Positions 9,012 to 18,869 are shown, numbered from the stretch's first letter. The stretch is DNA of 64,000 nucleotides from an uncultured Prevotella sp. (GCA_905196835.1 CAJJWN010000012.1:11161-75160); one strand, 5' to 3'. The notes: generated from the letters alone by a model not told the origin. A program made the numbers and translations.

Positions 9012-9712
9012 TGTCTTCTTGCTATCAGATTGATGGCCGTTGAGAGCCTGATTGACAGCTTTTTGCGTAGCGAAAAGCCGCTTTTGCCCGTGGCGGTGAA
9101 CGACACGTTGCCGCCGTGGCACCGGTATGTTACGAGAGCTTCGCCGATGAACCTGGCGCTGAACCTGAACGCCGCCACGTTGCCTATCCACAAATCGTGC
9201 ATGGCAATGCCGTTCGGGAAGGGCAGCGCGGCGTCGAGCACGCGCCTTGTGAAGGCCATGCAGCAGCCCATGTAGCCGTTTTTCACAAAGAGATTGTACC
9301 AGCGTCCTGGTTTGGTGCGGTGTACGCTGTAATAAGATTTTTCAATGACGCGCAGGTTTTCGTCGGCCATTTCCGCGTCGCTTACAACGCAGTCGTAGCG
9401 GTTGAGCCACTTCATGCAGGTGCTTACTTTGCCGGGCAGCCACACGTCGTCCTGGTCGGCAAGGAAGATGTAGTCGCCTTTGGCGTGGCTGAGGGCGTTC
9501 TCGAAGTTGAGCGTTGGCGACTGTCTGCAAGGGCCTTCGACTATCCTTATCCTGCCGTCGGCCATGCTCCTTATCGTATCGAGCGTGGAGTCTGTCGAGC
9601 CGTCGTCGGATATTATCACCTCGTCGCCCTCCCCTATCTGGCTGATGATGGAGCATAGCTGTTGCTTGATGTACTTAGCGCCGTTGTATGTGGCCATGCA
9701 GACTGAAATCAT
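9008..9712 (-). CDS. Family 2 glycosyltransferase (rhamnosyltransferase-like)
   Basis: The 234-residue protein has MISVCMATYNGAKYIKQQL, IISDDGSTDSTLD near residue 34, and the FLADQDDVWLPGK block near 83, a pattern common in GT2 enzymes annotated as alpha-1,3-rhamnosyltransferases. YNLFVKNGYMGCCMAFTRRV and MHDLWIG in the second half fit the same group. It is translationally coupled to the next gene. The rhamnose assignment is only by resemblance. Confidence 0.82.
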   Translation of the reverse strand: MISVCMATYNGAKYIKQQLCSIISQIGEGDEVIISDDGSTDSTLDTIRSMADGRIRIVEGPCRQSPTLNFENALSHAKGDYIFLADQDDVWLPGKVSTCMKWLNRYDCVVSDAEMADENLRVIEKSYYSVHRTKPGRWYNLFVKNGYMGCCMAFTRRVLDAALPFPNGIAMHDLWIGNVAAFRFSARFIGEALVTYRCHGGNVSFTATGKSGFSLRKKLSIRLSTAINLIARRQ

Positions 9713-9760
9713 CCGTATAAAAGTTTATATTATTGCAGTTTGTGTAGCTTTGTATTGTTT

Positions 9761-10684
9761 TTATTTTTCATTTTTTAATGACAGGTTTACCAATATTTCG
9801 TAAAGCTGTTTATGCTTGCTGGCTATTACGTCGAGTATTATTCCGCACACTAACATCAGCATTGAAAAAATGAATATGAAACCGCTGACGATGAGCGTCG
9901 GGAAGCGTGGAACAAGTCCTGTATCCATGTATTCTTGCAGTATGGGTATGAACATGGCGGCTGACACTGCCGCCATAAGCAAACTTATGCTGCCGAAAAA
10001 GGCCAGCGGTCGGTAGTCTCGGAAAAGCTGCAAGATGGTTTTTATTACCTTCATGCCGTCTTTGTAAGTGTTTAGTTTCGACGTGCTGCCTTCTTTTCTG
10101 TCCCGGTATTCTATGTTTATTTCGTCTATCTTGTAGTTTTTGTCGAGCGCGTGGATTGTCATTTCCGTTTCTATTTCGAAACCTTTTGTTATTATCGGCA
10201 GGTTTTTTGCGAATTGCCTGCTCAACGCCCTGTATCCGGTCATTATGTCATGGATATTGCTATGGAACAGTTTGTTTATCATAAACCTTACGAGCTTGTT
10301 GCCTTCGTTGTGGAATGCCCTTTTGTTTTCCGTAAAGTAGGTTGACGACAGGCGGTCTCCTATCACCATGTCGATGCCTTTTTCAGTCACGAGGCGGCAC
10401 ATTTCACCGGCAATGTCGGCCGGATACGTGTCATCACCGTCGACTATCAGGTAACAGTCGGCTTCTATGTCGCGCAGCATTTGGCGTATGACGTTGCCTT
10501 TGCCTTGCCTCTTTTCCTGCCGTACTATGGCGCCAGCCTTTTCGGCTATGGCTGCCGTATCGTCGGTCGAGTTGTTGTCATATACGTATATTATGGCTTC
10601 CGGCAGGGCTGTCTGGAAGTCTTTTACTACCTTCTGTATGTTTTCCGCTTCGTTGAGGCATGGTATAAGTACGGCTATGTCCAT
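9761..10684 (-). CDS. Dolichyl-phosphate-mannose-synthase-like glycosyltransferase with membrane anchor
   Basis: The 307-residue protein starts MDIAVLIPCLNEAENIQKVV and carries VYDNNSTDDTAAIAEKAGA, LIVDGDDTYPAD (metal site) and MTGYRALSRQF, the marks of the DPM1/polyprenyl-phosphate glycosyltransferase group. Two C-terminal membrane helices (about 230-252 and 265-288) resemble GtrB-type enzymes that load sugars on undecaprenyl phosphate. The start overlaps the end of the previous gene by ten bases. The last residues SLKNEK are coded by a repeat-like AAAAATGAAAAATAA stretch. Confidence 0.88.
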   Translation of the reverse strand: MDIAVLIPCLNEAENIQKVVKDFQTALPEAIIYVYDNNSTDDTAAIAEKAGAIVRQEKRQGKGNVIRQMLRDIEADCYLIVDGDDTYPADIAGEMCRLVTEKGIDMVIGDRLSSTYFTENKRAFHNEGNKLVRFMINKLFHSNIHDIMTGYRALSRQFAKNLPIITKGFEIETEMTIHALDKNYKIDEINIEYRDRKEGSTSKLNTYKDGMKVIKTILQLFRDYRPLAFFGSISLLMAAVSAAMFIPILQEYMDTGLVPRFPTLIVSGFIFIFSMLMLVCGIILDVIASKHKQLYEILVNLSLKNEK

Positions 10685-11949
10685 TTTGTTTCAGGTTTCT
10701 TATAAGTGCTACAAATAAAGATTATGACACACCATATTGTTAAAATCCAGTCACGCCATGTATAGAATATGTGTTGTATCGAATGGTTTTTCAGTACAAT
10801 GAACCATAGCGCGGGCATCGCGGATATTATAAGAAGCCATCCGTAGGTTTTTAAGTATTTCTTCTTTTTGTAAATCAAGGTGGCTATGATTGCCATTGCG
10901 GCGATGGTGCTGAAAAGAAGAAAGATAAAGACTGATTTGTATTGCAGGCTTTCGGTGATTTTTGAAAAAAAGTCTTCGAAACTTATTAGTTTTCCTCCGA
11001 ATATGATGGTGTCGCTCATTCTGTATTGTGCGGTAGCCAATGCTGTTGAAATTACGTTTTTTCCAGTTATGAGACTTGCTACAATCCATTTTGAGGCCCA
11101 TAGTGAAGCATAGCCTCCGAACCAAGCAATACTGTTTGCGGTTATGTTTCTTATCGATGTGTTTTTTCCTTTATTGTCAGTCATTCCAGCTGCTGCCAAA
11201 GGTAAGCCGAGTGTCAATATGGGAGTGGTAAGAAAATCCATGAAGCTTGTTACGGCGCCTATTGTAAAAAATGTTACAGCCGACTTGTTCTTGTCTTTCG
11301 TTATATCCGGTCTTGAAAGCAACACAATCATGCTTAAAAAAGCTATGTAAAAGCATGTGCTGAATTGCAACGCCAATGGGATAATGAATATGTTTGTGGC
11401 GAACATTGCGGCAAGGAAGCTCAGTGAAGCAACTTTTCCGGCATTACGGTACAATAGTATTATTACAATGGAAAACAGCGATGTGAAGATGATGTAGTTT
11501 ATGATTCTTATCTGCTTGTAATTGAAAATACATAAAAGCGGGCGCAGTATTATTTGATAACCATGCCAGTATCTGGAATATTCATCGTGTTCTGTGGCGG
11601 CCTGCCGTCCTTTTTCAGCCGCCATCAATGTCGTGTTGGCCATTTCATGGTACATTATGCCTCCGTTTGACGGTTGGGCAAATTCCGCCGTCATTGCAGC
11701 CTTAATTTTGTTGTTTTCATCTGCAGATACGCAGATGTTCATCATCAGGCAATCGGTCATGTTGTCTATTTGGAACAGGAAAAGGCCAAATGGCTTGAAC
11801 CATAAACCTTCTTCTTTTATCTGTATTGCTGATTCGATGACGTTTTTCCTTATAAAGGACGTAGGTATGGTAAATGCTGCTATTATGGAAGTGGTGAACA
11901 ATATTAGCAGAACGATGTATGTTGCAAGTAATTTTTTTGACAGTTTCAT
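10675..11949 (-). CDS. Polytopic membrane protein of the glycan cluster
   Basis: I do not recognise the family with certainty. The 424-residue protein has an N-terminal anchor (about 8-28), a loop of about 100 residues probably outside the membrane, and then eight or more hydrophobic segments, ending in KPETKWT. This layout, with a first large outer loop, is seen in GT-C-type transferases and O-antigen ligase-like proteins. The position between porZ and a DPM-like transferase, with short or overlapping junctions, suggests a role in making or transferring the surface glycan. The gene is AT-rich compared with leuS or polA. Confidence 0.6.
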   Translation of the reverse strand: MKLSKKLLATYIVLLILFTTSIIAAFTIPTSFIRKNVIESAIQIKEEGLWFKPFGLFLFQIDNMTDCLMMNICVSADENNKIKAAMTAEFAQPSNGGIMYHEMANTTLMAAEKGRQAATEHDEYSRYWHGYQIILRPLLCIFNYKQIRIINYIIFTSLFSIVIILLYRNAGKVASLSFLAAMFATNIFIIPLALQFSTCFYIAFLSMIVLLSRPDITKDKNKSAVTFFTIGAVTSFMDFLTTPILTLGLPLAAAGMTDNKGKNTSIRNITANSIAWFGGYASLWASKWIVASLITGKNVISTALATAQYRMSDTIIFGGKLISFEDFFSKITESLQYKSVFIFLLFSTIAAMAIIATLIYKKKKYLKTYGWLLIISAMPALWFIVLKNHSIQHIFYTWRDWILTIWCVIIFICSTYKKPETKWT

Positions 11950-11969
11950 TGCCTTTGATGTTATGCTTT

Positions 11970-14072
11970 TCAGTTTATTACAGCGATTTTACATACGGTG
12001 CCTTTGTTTCCGTTTGCCGTGGCTGTCTGTACCATATACACACCGCTTGCCACGCGTCTTCCTTCCATATCGGTGCAGTCCCATTGGAAAGAACCTGCCG
12101 TGCTGCGTCCTTCGGCTACGAGGGTGCCGTTTGACGTTGTTATTTTCACATCTGCATTGCTTGAAAGCCCTACTATTGTGACAAGACCCGTATAATCTGG
12201 TTTTACTGGGTTGGGATATGCCCACACGTTGTCTTTTGTCATTTTCTCGTTCGGCGCCGTGGCTTCGCTTTGGTATGAGCAAAGTCCTTTGTCGGTGCCT
12301 ATGTACACGTTGCCGGTGGCATTGTCGATTGCGATGCTTTTTATGTTATCAGAAATGATGCCGCTGTTGCTCTTTGTGAAATGCTGTTCTTCTGTGATAT
12401 TGTCGTCACCTATCACGTACAGGCCGTTGTTTAGCGTTCCAATCCATTTCCGGTTGGCGTTGTCTATTGCTATGGCCGTTATGCTCAGTCCGGAAAGAAG
12501 ATAGTCAGCCAGGTTTGTCCCGTCATTGCGTGGTACTTTGTACTGGTAGAAACCTAATTCAGGATTGTTTATGTATTCTCTTGTAAGAGTGAGGAGCGCG
12601 GAGTTTGTACCGACCCAGATGTTGCCGTCCAAGTCTTTGGCTATAGCGTTGCATGTGACGTTTGTAAATGCCGTCCCGTCTTCGTTTACGAAATGTGAAT
12701 ATTCGGTCAACGTCTCTGTCACTGTATTGTACGCATATACAGCCGGGTGTTCCCAGTATTTGCTGAACATCCACAGTATGTCTCCGTCAAAGCCCATGAA
12801 CTTCATGTTTGCGGAATTTTCTGTTTGCACTTGGTTGCTTGGCGTAAGCCATTCTTTTTCTGCCGTAAGTTTGAGCATCGTGTTTTTGGTGCTTCCGCTA
12901 TTGGCAATCCAAAGGTTTCCGCTTTTGTCGAATATTGTGGAACAAATTATTTCATAATTTTTGTTTCCTTCCAGTCCGTTCACGAAATATATGGGGCTGT
13001 TCTCGTCGTTCCAGTGTTTAGTCAGCCTGCCGTTGTAAAATTCAAACAGTCCCCGTTGCGAGCCTGCCACTATATGTTTTGGGTCAGCCGGGTCTACGTC
13101 GAGCGTAAGCACGTCTTGGAATTTCGTGCCCAATACTTTTTCAGTCTCTGTATTGTCAAACGTGGTCCATTCGTCATTGTCCCAGTCGTATATCTGTATT
13201 GATGCGGGATGTCCCCCGTCCCACGTTTCGCCATTGCATGAATACAGCATGTCCCCGTGTATTTTAAGGAAGCCGAAATAGTTGTATTTCGGGCCGTCGG
13301 GGCAGATGTCGTTTCTCGTGAAGGTTTTGTTGCCGTTACTGTCTATCGTGTAAGATTGCAGTTTTCCGTCTTTTTGGTTGCTCCAATAGCATTTGTTGTA
13401 TTTGTCATAGACGTAATGTTCATTGTATCCGTTGGCGTTTGTATTTGTTATGTCGTTGTCGTTCTTGAACGAAACTTCATCGCTTGACGGCTTCCAATTG
13501 GAATAATCAAGAGGGTTTTCAGACAGCAGGCATTCGTAGACGCCGTTGCTTGTATTGGCATATATTTTTTTCTCTGTGACAGTACAGCCTGTTACATTTT
13601 TGTTCAATTTGTACGTGTCGCTTATTTGGGCGTCGAGCATGTCTGTTTTTATTATCCCAAAGGCGGTGCATACATACGCGTACTTTCCATGTATGGTTAT
13701 GTTGTTAACGGTTTTTTCTTCCGTCATCGATTTGTTGGAATACTCTGATATGTTGATGACATTTTCATTATTGTCAATCAAGTCAATGTTGTAGTTTTCA
13801 TATATTATGATGAGCCGTTTTACAGTATTGTTCCATGCTATGTGGGTTACTGTGCAGTCGTTGAGCTGCCTTGTCTTGTCGTACGTTGATATGCTGTTGT
13901 CCGCAATGTTGTATGAAAAGATATTGTTTGAGCTTAAGACGTATATCATGTTGCCTGCTGGCTCTATGTCGCTGATGTCTCCATAGGTCATGTATGCTTT
14001 CCATTCGCCTATTTTCATGGAAAACATTTGCATCGGGATTAATAAAAGTAATGAAATGATTATATTTTTCAT
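11970..14072 (-). CDS. porZ: PorZ-like type IX secretion protein (beta-propellers plus sorting domain)
   Basis: The 700-residue protein has a signal peptide (MKNIIISLLLLIPMQMFSM), an N-terminal IGEWKAYMTYGDISDIE block like that of PorZ, repeated propeller blades of the two-component-regulator type (for example DLDGNIWVGTNSALLTL, IDNANRKWIGTLNNGLYVI), and a C-terminal type A sorting domain (VWAYPNPVKPDYTG ... VASGVYMVQT ... KIAVIN). In Porphyromonas, PorZ is a surface component of the type IX attachment complex that binds anionic lipopolysaccharide. Here, glycosyltransferase genes follow directly. The start is set at 14072 for the signal peptide; the frame opens at 14096 inside rdgB. It may instead be another propeller protein secreted by type IX. 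Confidence 0.7.
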   Translation of the reverse strand: MKNIIISLLLLIPMQMFSMKIGEWKAYMTYGDISDIEPAGNMIYVLSSNNIFSYNIADNSISTYDKTRQLNDCTVTHIAWNNTVKRLIIIYENYNIDLIDNNENVINISEYSNKSMTEEKTVNNITIHGKYAYVCTAFGIIKTDMLDAQISDTYKLNKNVTGCTVTEKKIYANTSNGVYECLLSENPLDYSNWKPSSDEVSFKNDNDITNTNANGYNEHYVYDKYNKCYWSNQKDGKLQSYTIDSNGNKTFTRNDICPDGPKYNYFGFLKIHGDMLYSCNGETWDGGHPASIQIYDWDNDEWTTFDNTETEKVLGTKFQDVLTLDVDPADPKHIVAGSQRGLFEFYNGRLTKHWNDENSPIYFVNGLEGNKNYEIICSTIFDKSGNLWIANSGSTKNTMLKLTAEKEWLTPSNQVQTENSANMKFMGFDGDILWMFSKYWEHPAVYAYNTVTETLTEYSHFVNEDGTAFTNVTCNAIAKDLDGNIWVGTNSALLTLTREYINNPELGFYQYKVPRNDGTNLADYLLSGLSITAIAIDNANRKWIGTLNNGLYVIGDDNITEEQHFTKSNSGIISDNIKSIAIDNATGNVYIGTDKGLCSYQSEATAPNEKMTKDNVWAYPNPVKPDYTGLVTIVGLSSNADVKITTSNGTLVAEGRSTAGSFQWDCTDMEGRRVASGVYMVQTATANGNKGTVCKIAVIN

Positions 14073-14085
14073 ACAACTTATATTG

Positions 14086-14688
14086 TCATTTGTCAATTTT
14101 TTTCAGGTATTCCACGAGCTTCCTCACGGCCAGGGCGCGGTGCGATATCTTGTTTTTCACCTCCGGGCCGAGCTGGGCGAAGGTGTCGGCGTAGCCGTCG
14201 GGGCGGAACACGGGGTCGTAGCCGAAGCCTTCCGAGCCGTGGCGTTCGGCGGTGATTTCGCCGTTGACGACGCCTTCGAAAGTGACTGGCTGTGAGGCGT
14301 TTGCGAGGATGAGGCAAATGGCGGTGCGGAAGCGGGCCTTTCGGTCGGTGAAAGGCCGCAGTTCGGCGAGCAGTTTGGCCATGTTGGCCTCGCTGTCGTG
14401 GCCGGGGCCGCCGGCGTAGCGTGCGGAATAGACGCCGGGAGCGCCGCCGAGGGCGCGCACTTCGAGGCCGGTGTCGTCGGCGAAGCAGCTCATTCCGTAT
14501 TTGTCGTATATGTAGCGGGCTTTTTGCAGGGCGTTGCCTTCGATGGTTGGGGCGGTCTCGGGTATGTCGTCGTGGCATCCTATGTCGCCGAGCGAGAGTA
14601 TTTCCACGCCGGTGCCGTTGAGCATCTCGCGTATTTCCTCGAGCTTGTGGGCGTTGTTTGTGGCGAAAACTATCTTTTTACAATTCAT
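14086..14688 (-). CDS. rdgB: XTP/dITP diphosphatase (RdgB/HAM1 family)
   Basis: The enzyme hydrolyses non-canonical purine triphosphates (XTP, dITP) to monophosphates and keeps them out of DNA. The 200-residue protein shows the family blocks [34 protein letters not shown] near residue 68, [19 protein letters not shown] near 142 and [14 protein letters not shown] near 178. It heads the minus-strand run; porZ starts 13 bases after its stop. The upstream spacer is a repeat array, so any promoter lies inside or beyond repeats. Confidence 0.95.
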   Translation of the reverse strand: MNCKKIVFATNNAHKLEEIREMLNGTGVEILSLGDIGCHDDIPETAPTIEGNALQKARYIYDKYGMSCFADDTGLEVRALGGAPGVYSARYAGGPGHDSEANMAKLLAELRPFTDRKARFRTAICLILANASQPVTFEGVVNGEITAERHGSEGFGYDPVFRPDGYADTFAQLGPEVKNKISHRALAVRKLVEYLKKIDK

Positions 14689-14787
14689 AATTCACAATTC
14701 ATAATTCATAATTCATAATTGGGTTGTGGGAGGGCTGGGAGAGCTGGGAGTTATGGGAGAGCTGTGAGTACCAGAGTAATGGATTTT
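14689..14787. repeat. Mixed repeat spacer (ATTCATAATTC, then GGGAGAGCTGGGAG)
   Basis: Five units of AATTCATAATTC are followed by GGGAGGGCTGGGAGAGCTGGGAG and GGGAGAGCTGTGAG. The first family recurs before frdA (49265-49303). The second recurs at 19120, 30903, 45661, 58617 and 59361 and inside the methyltransferase gene. Confidence 0.7.
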
Positions 14788-15723
14788 TCATTTTTCATTT
14801 TTCATTTTTAATTTCTTCGGCACTTTCACCTTTATTTGGTCGAAGCCTTCGCCGTATACTCCGATTACGGAGCTTTGGCTTACGAAGGCGTTGGGGTCGA
14901 TGGCTTTTATGAGGCGGAATATGGTGAGGCTCTCGCGGCGTTTTGCCAGTAGGCAGACTACCTTGGTGGGCTTGCCGCTGTACCATCCGTGACCGTCGAG
15001 TATCGTCAGGCTGTGGTCGGTGGTCTTGGCTATGGCGTTGGCTATTTCCTGGTATTTCTTGGAGAAGATGAAGAACTGGACTGACTGGCGCTGGAGGTTC
15101 ATCACGTAGTCGAGCATGGAACACTCGATGAACATGGTGCAGAAGCCGAAGACTACTTTCTGGAGGCGTATCTCGACGGGGCCGAAGGTGTCGATGAAGA
15201 GGCAGCTGCCTATGATGCACACGTCGATGAGCAGGATTACGCGGCCAAGGGATATGTTGCGGTATTTGTTTACGGCGGCGGCTATGATGTCGGTGCCGCC
15301 CGTGGAGCCGTTGTTGAGGAAGACTATGGCCAGGGCCGTGCCGGTCATCATACAGCCGATGACGAGCGACATGAAGTCGTTGCCCTCGCCGAGGAGCTTG
15401 TAGAACGTGCCGTCGGGCTGCACCACCACGTCCTGTGCCACCTCCAAGAGGAAGGTGAGCACGAACGTGGCGTAGATGGTCTTCGTCAGGAAGCGCCAGC
15501 CGAGTATCTTCAGCGCGGCCACGATGAGCGCGGCGTTGATGATGAAGAACGTGTACTGCACGGGGAACTCCGTGGCGTAGAACACCACGGCGCCTATTCC
15601 GGCGATGCCTCCCGTCACGATTTCGTATGGCAGGAGGAACACGGTGAAGCCGAACGTGTAGAGCATCAGGCCGAGCGTTATGTTCAGGTAGTCCTTCAGC
15701 TCGTTTTTGATTGTTGGGTTCAT
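14788..15723 (-). CDS. YitT-family membrane protein (DUF2179 domain)
   Basis: This 311-residue protein has five or six membrane segments in the first 200 residues (TLGLMLYTFGFTVFLLP, the glycine-rich IVTGGIAGIGAVVF, FLNNGSTGGTDIIAAAVNKY). It ends in a soluble DUF2179-type domain (TTDHSLTILDGHGWYSG ... VVCLLAKRRESLTIFRLI ... AFVSQSSVIGVYGEGFD). Function is not established; a transport role is usually assumed. The start is MNPTIKNELKDYL at 15723, since the upstream extension is repeat sequence. The last residues (KKLKMKNEK) are coded by an AAAAATGAAAAATGA repeat. Confidence 0.88.
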   Translation of the reverse strand: MNPTIKNELKDYLNITLGLMLYTFGFTVFLLPYEIVTGGIAGIGAVVFYATEFPVQYTFFIINAALIVAALKILGWRFLTKTIYATFVLTFLLEVAQDVVVQPDGTFYKLLGEGNDFMSLVIGCMMTGTALAIVFLNNGSTGGTDIIAAAVNKYRNISLGRVILLIDVCIIGSCLFIDTFGPVEIRLQKVVFGFCTMFIECSMLDYVMNLQRQSVQFFIFSKKYQEIANAIAKTTDHSLTILDGHGWYSGKPTKVVCLLAKRRESLTIFRLIKAIDPNAFVSQSSVIGVYGEGFDQIKVKVPKKLKMKNEK

Positions 15724-15726
15724 GGC

Positions 15727-15812
15727 ATTTTTGCGGTTATGAGGTTTTACGGTCTTGGGGTTATACGGTGACACTTGCAACCGTAAGACCGCATAACCCC
15801 ATAACCGCAAAA
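15727..15812. repeat. ACCGTAAAACC / GGTTTTACGG inverted repeat
   Basis: GCGGTTATGAGGTTTTACGG and its complement face each other across a short core between leuS and the YitT-family gene. The family recurs at 26618, 48041, 48300, 51287 and 51744. Confidence 0.75.
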
Positions 15813-15814
15813 CC

Positions 15815-18814
15815 TTACTTTACAACTATGTTCACAATCTTCTTGGGCACGATGATTACCTTGACGACGCTCTTGTCGCCGATGTACTTGGCCGAGCGTT
15901 CGTCGGCCATCACCGCGTCTTCAATCGTCTTGTTGTCCGCGTCGGCGGCGAACTGCATCTGGAAACGCGCCTTGCCGTTGAACGACACGGTCATCTGCAC
16001 GGTCGATTCTACGAGATACTTCTCGTCGAACTCGGGCCACTGTGCGTCGCATACCGTGCCGTCGTTGCCCAGGCGGTGCCACAGCTCTTCGGCTATGTGG
16101 GGCGCGAAGGGCGCGATTAGCTTCACAAGGTCGGTCAGCACGCGGCGGTTGCGGCACTTCATCTGCGCCATCTCGCCAACGCATATCATGAAGGCGGCCA
16201 CCGACGTGTTGTAGCTAAACGCCTCAATGTCCTGCGTCACCTTCTTGATTAGCTTGTGCAGGCTCTTCAGCTCTTCCGGCGTCTGCTCGCCGTCAGTCAG
16301 CTCCTTCATGCCGTCCTTGTCGGTGTAGAGCGCCCAGAACTTCTTGAGGAAGCGGTGGCAGCCGTCTATTCCGTTGGTGTCCCACGGCTTGCTCTGCTCC
16401 ACGGGGCCGAGGAACATCTCGTACAGGCGCAGCGTGTCGGCACCGTAACGCTCTACAATCATGTCGGGGTTGACTACGTTGTACATCGACTTCGACATCT
16501 TCTCTATCGCCCAGCCGCACACGTACTTGCCGTCTTCCAGTATGAATTGGGCGTTAGCGTACTCCGGCCGCCATGCCTTGAAGGCGTCTATGTCGAGCAC
16601 GTCGCCGTGCACTATGTTCACATCGACGTGTATTGGCGTGGTGTCATACAGGTCTTTCAGGCCGAGGGAGACGAACACGGGAGCTGCGTCGTGGTCGTCG
16701 TTGTTCACGCGGTACACAAAGTTGCTTCGTCCCTGTATCATGCCTTGGTTGACGAGCTTCTTAAACGGCTCCTCCTCGCACGACACTCCGAGGTCGTGCA
16801 GAAACTTGTTCCAGAAGCGCGAGTAAATCAAGTGGCCCGTGGCGTGCTCCGTTCCGCCTACGTACAAATCGACATTGCGCCAGTACGCGTCGGCCTCGGG
16901 GCTTACAAGGGCTTGGTCGTCGTGCGGGTCCATGTACCTTAAATAGTACGCCGACGAGCCTGCGAAGCCCGGCATTGTGTTCAGCTCGAGGGGGAAGACG
17001 GTCACGTTGTCAACCAATGACTTGTCAACAACGCACTTGTTAGCCGTGTCCCACGCCCACTTCCTTGCGTGGCCGAGCGGCGGCTCGCCTGTCTCCGTGG
17101 GCTGGTATTTGTCGATTTCGGGCAGCTCCAGCGGCAGGCAGTCCTCCGGCAGCATGTATGGCTGGCCGTCCTTGTAGTACACGGGGAACGGCTCGCCCCA
17201 GTACCTCTGGCGCGAGAAGATGGCGTCGCGCAGGCGGTAGTTCACCTTCACGCGGCCGAGGCGGAGCTCCTGCACATACTTCTTTGTAGCGGCAATGGCC
17301 TCCTTGACGGTCATGCCGTTGAGGATTAATGGAGAATTGAGAGGTGAGAATTGAGAATTATGATTACCCTCGTTGCCTTTATGCTGGTTATCATAATTAT
17401 CCATTCTCAATTTTCCATTCTCAATTAATTCTTTCCTTGGCGAGTTGCAAACTATTCCCTCTTTTGCGTCGAAGCTCTCCTCGCTTACGTCGCAGCCTTC
17501 GATGAGCGGACGGATTTCGAGGCCGAAGTGCTTGGCGAAGGCGTAGTCGCGCGAGTCATGCGCAGGCACGGCCATGATGGCTCCCGTGCCGTAACCGGCC
17601 AGCACGTAGTCTGAAATCCATATTGGAATGTCCTCGCCCGTGAACGGGTTTACGGCGTACGAGCCCGAGAATACGCCGCTCACCGAGCGGTCGCTGATGC
17701 GCTCGCGCTCGGTGCGCTTCTTCGTGCGCTCAAGGTAAGCGTCCACCTCGGCCTTCTGCCCGGGCGTGGTGACCTTCGCCACCAGCTCGCTCTCGGGCGC
17801 AAGCACCATGAACGTGACGCCGAAAATGGTGTCGGCGCGGGTGGTGAAGATGGTGAATTTAAGTGAAGAGTTAAGAGTGAAGAGTGAAGAATCATCTTGT
17901 CCTGTTGCATTTGAATTCTTCGTTCTTCGTTCTTCACTCTTAACTTCAAACTCTATTTCAGTACCCTCGGAGCGTCCTATCCAGTTGCGCTGTGTCTCCT
18001 TGAGCGAGTCGCTCCAGTCAACGGTGTCGAGGCCGTCGAGCAACCTTTGGGCGTATGCGCTGACGCGCAGGCACCACTGCATCATCTTCTTCTGCACAAC
18101 GGGGTAGCCGCCGCGCACCGACAGGCCGTCTACCACCTCGTCGTTGGCGAGCACCGTGCCCAGCCCGGCGCACCAGTTAACCATCGTCTCGCCAAGGTAA
18201 GCCAGTCGCCAGTTCATCAGCGTCTGCCTCTTTTCCTGCTCTGTCATGGCGTTCCACTGGGCAGCCGTGAGCTTCAGCTCTTCCGAGCAGGCCGCGTCGA
18301 GGCCGTCGGTGCCGTGCTCGGCGAGGTGCTTTTCAAGCTCCTCTATTGGCCTGGCCTTCTGCAAGGCGTTGTCGTAGTATGAGTTGAACATCTTGATGAA
18401 GGCCCACTGAGTCCAGTGGTAATACCGTGGGTCGCACGTGCGCACCTCGCGGTCCCAGTCGAACGAGAAGCCGATTTTGTCAAGCTGCTCGCGGTAGTGG
18501 TTGATGTTGGCCTCGGTGGTTATGGCCGGGTGTTGGCCGGTCTGTATGGCGTACTGCTCGGCTGGCAGGCCGTAGGCGTCGTAGCCCATGGGGTTGAGCA
18601 CGTTGAAGCCCTGCTGGCGCTTGTAGCGTGCGTATATGTCGGAGGCTATGTAGCCGAGCGGATGGCCCACGTGCAGGCCCGCCCCTGATGGGTAAGGGAA
18701 CATGTTGAGCACGTAGAACTTCTGTTTCCGCGCGTCCTCGGTTACGTGGTAGGTCTTCTCCTCGGCCCACCTTTGCTGCCATCGTTTCTCGATTTCGTTG
18801 AAGTTGTATTCCAT
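15815..18814 (-). CDS. leuS: Leucyl-tRNA synthetase with two repeat-derived insertions
   Basis: LeuRS charges tRNA-Leu with leucine and edits wrong amino acids in the cytoplasm. Seen are the HIGH-type HVGHP near residue 47, the editing-domain [19 protein letters not shown] after residue 318, and KMSKS near 772. At 999 residues it is about 60 longer than expected for the order. Two stretches, residues 292-318 and 463-496, are low-complexity, Asn/Ser-rich and coded by palindromic repeat DNA (17861-17941 and 17327-17428). Both are multiples of three, so the frame is kept. Without them the protein would be 938 residues. The first lies just before the editing-domain TRADT block. The gene is probably functional because it is essential and no second copy is seen here. 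Confidence 0.95.
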   Translation of the reverse strand: MEYNFNEIEKRWQQRWAEEKTYHVTEDARKQKFYVLNMFPYPSGAGLHVGHPLGYIASDIYARYKRQQGFNVLNPMGYDAYGLPAEQYAIQTGQHPAITTEANINHYREQLDKIGFSFDWDREVRTCDPRYYHWTQWAFIKMFNSYYDNALQKARPIEELEKHLAEHGTDGLDAACSEELKLTAAQWNAMTEQEKRQTLMNWRLAYLGETMVNWCAGLGTVLANDEVVDGLSVRGGYPVVQKKMMQWCLRVSAYAQRLLDGLDTVDWSDSLKETQRNWIGRSEGTEIEFEVKSEERRTKNSNATGQDDSSLFTLNSSLKFTIFTTRADTIFGVTFMVLAPESELVAKVTTPGQKAEVDAYLERTKKRTERERISDRSVSGVFSGSYAVNPFTGEDIPIWISDYVLAGYGTGAIMAVPAHDSRDYAFAKHFGLEIRPLIEGCDVSEESFDAKEGIVCNSPRKELIENGKLRMDNYDNQHKGNEGNHNSQFSPLNSPLILNGMTVKEAIAATKKYVQELRLGRVKVNYRLRDAIFSRQRYWGEPFPVYYKDGQPYMLPEDCLPLELPEIDKYQPTETGEPPLGHARKWAWDTANKCVVDKSLVDNVTVFPLELNTMPGFAGSSAYYLRYMDPHDDQALVSPEADAYWRNVDLYVGGTEHATGHLIYSRFWNKFLHDLGVSCEEEPFKKLVNQGMIQGRSNFVYRVNNDDHDAAPVFVSLGLKDLYDTTPIHVDVNIVHGDVLDIDAFKAWRPEYANAQFILEDGKYVCGWAIEKMSKSMYNVVNPDMIVERYGADTLRLYEMFLGPVEQSKPWDTNGIDGCHRFLKKFWALYTDKDGMKELTDGEQTPEELKSLHKLIKKVTQDIEAFSYNTSVAAFMICVGEMAQMKCRNRRVLTDLVKLIAPFAPHIAEELWHRLGNDGTVCDAQWPEFDEKYLVESTVQMTVSFNGKARFQMQFAADADNKTIEDAVMADERSAKYIGDKSVVKVIIVPKKIVNIVVK
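17327..17428 (-). repeat. In-frame palindromic repeat insertion in leuS, downstream copy
   Basis: About 102 bp made of TTGAGAATGG-type units on both sides of a TAATTATGATAA...TTATCATAATTA centre (arms face each other). It codes for 34 residues placed between CNSPRKE and [11 protein letters not shown], two stretches that would otherwise join as usual LeuRS sequence. Confidence 0.8.
17861..17941 (-). repeat. In-frame palindromic repeat insertion in leuS, upstream copy
   Basis: Exactly 81 bp of GTGAAGAGTGAAG-type units facing their complements, the family also seen at 53508-53580. It codes for 27 residues (starting [10 protein letters not shown]) between EIEFEV and [11 protein letters not shown]. 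Confidence 0.82.
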
Positions 18815-18855
18815 TGCTTCTTATCTTGTTTTTGTTTGTATGCAATAATCCAAGA

Positions 18856-18865
18856 TGCAAAGATA
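18856..18865 (-). promoter_or_regulatory. leuS promoter, -7 element
   Basis: TATCTTTGCA on the minus strand, 42 bases before the leuS start, matches the Bacteroidota -7 box TAnnTTTG. Confidence 0.65.
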
Positions 18866-18869
18866 CAAA

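Noticed and set aside
9012..9191. N-terminal extension of the GT4 gene
   Set aside because: It lies inside the preceding glycosyltransferase gene in another frame, and the ATGA overlap at 9008-9011 gives a better start.
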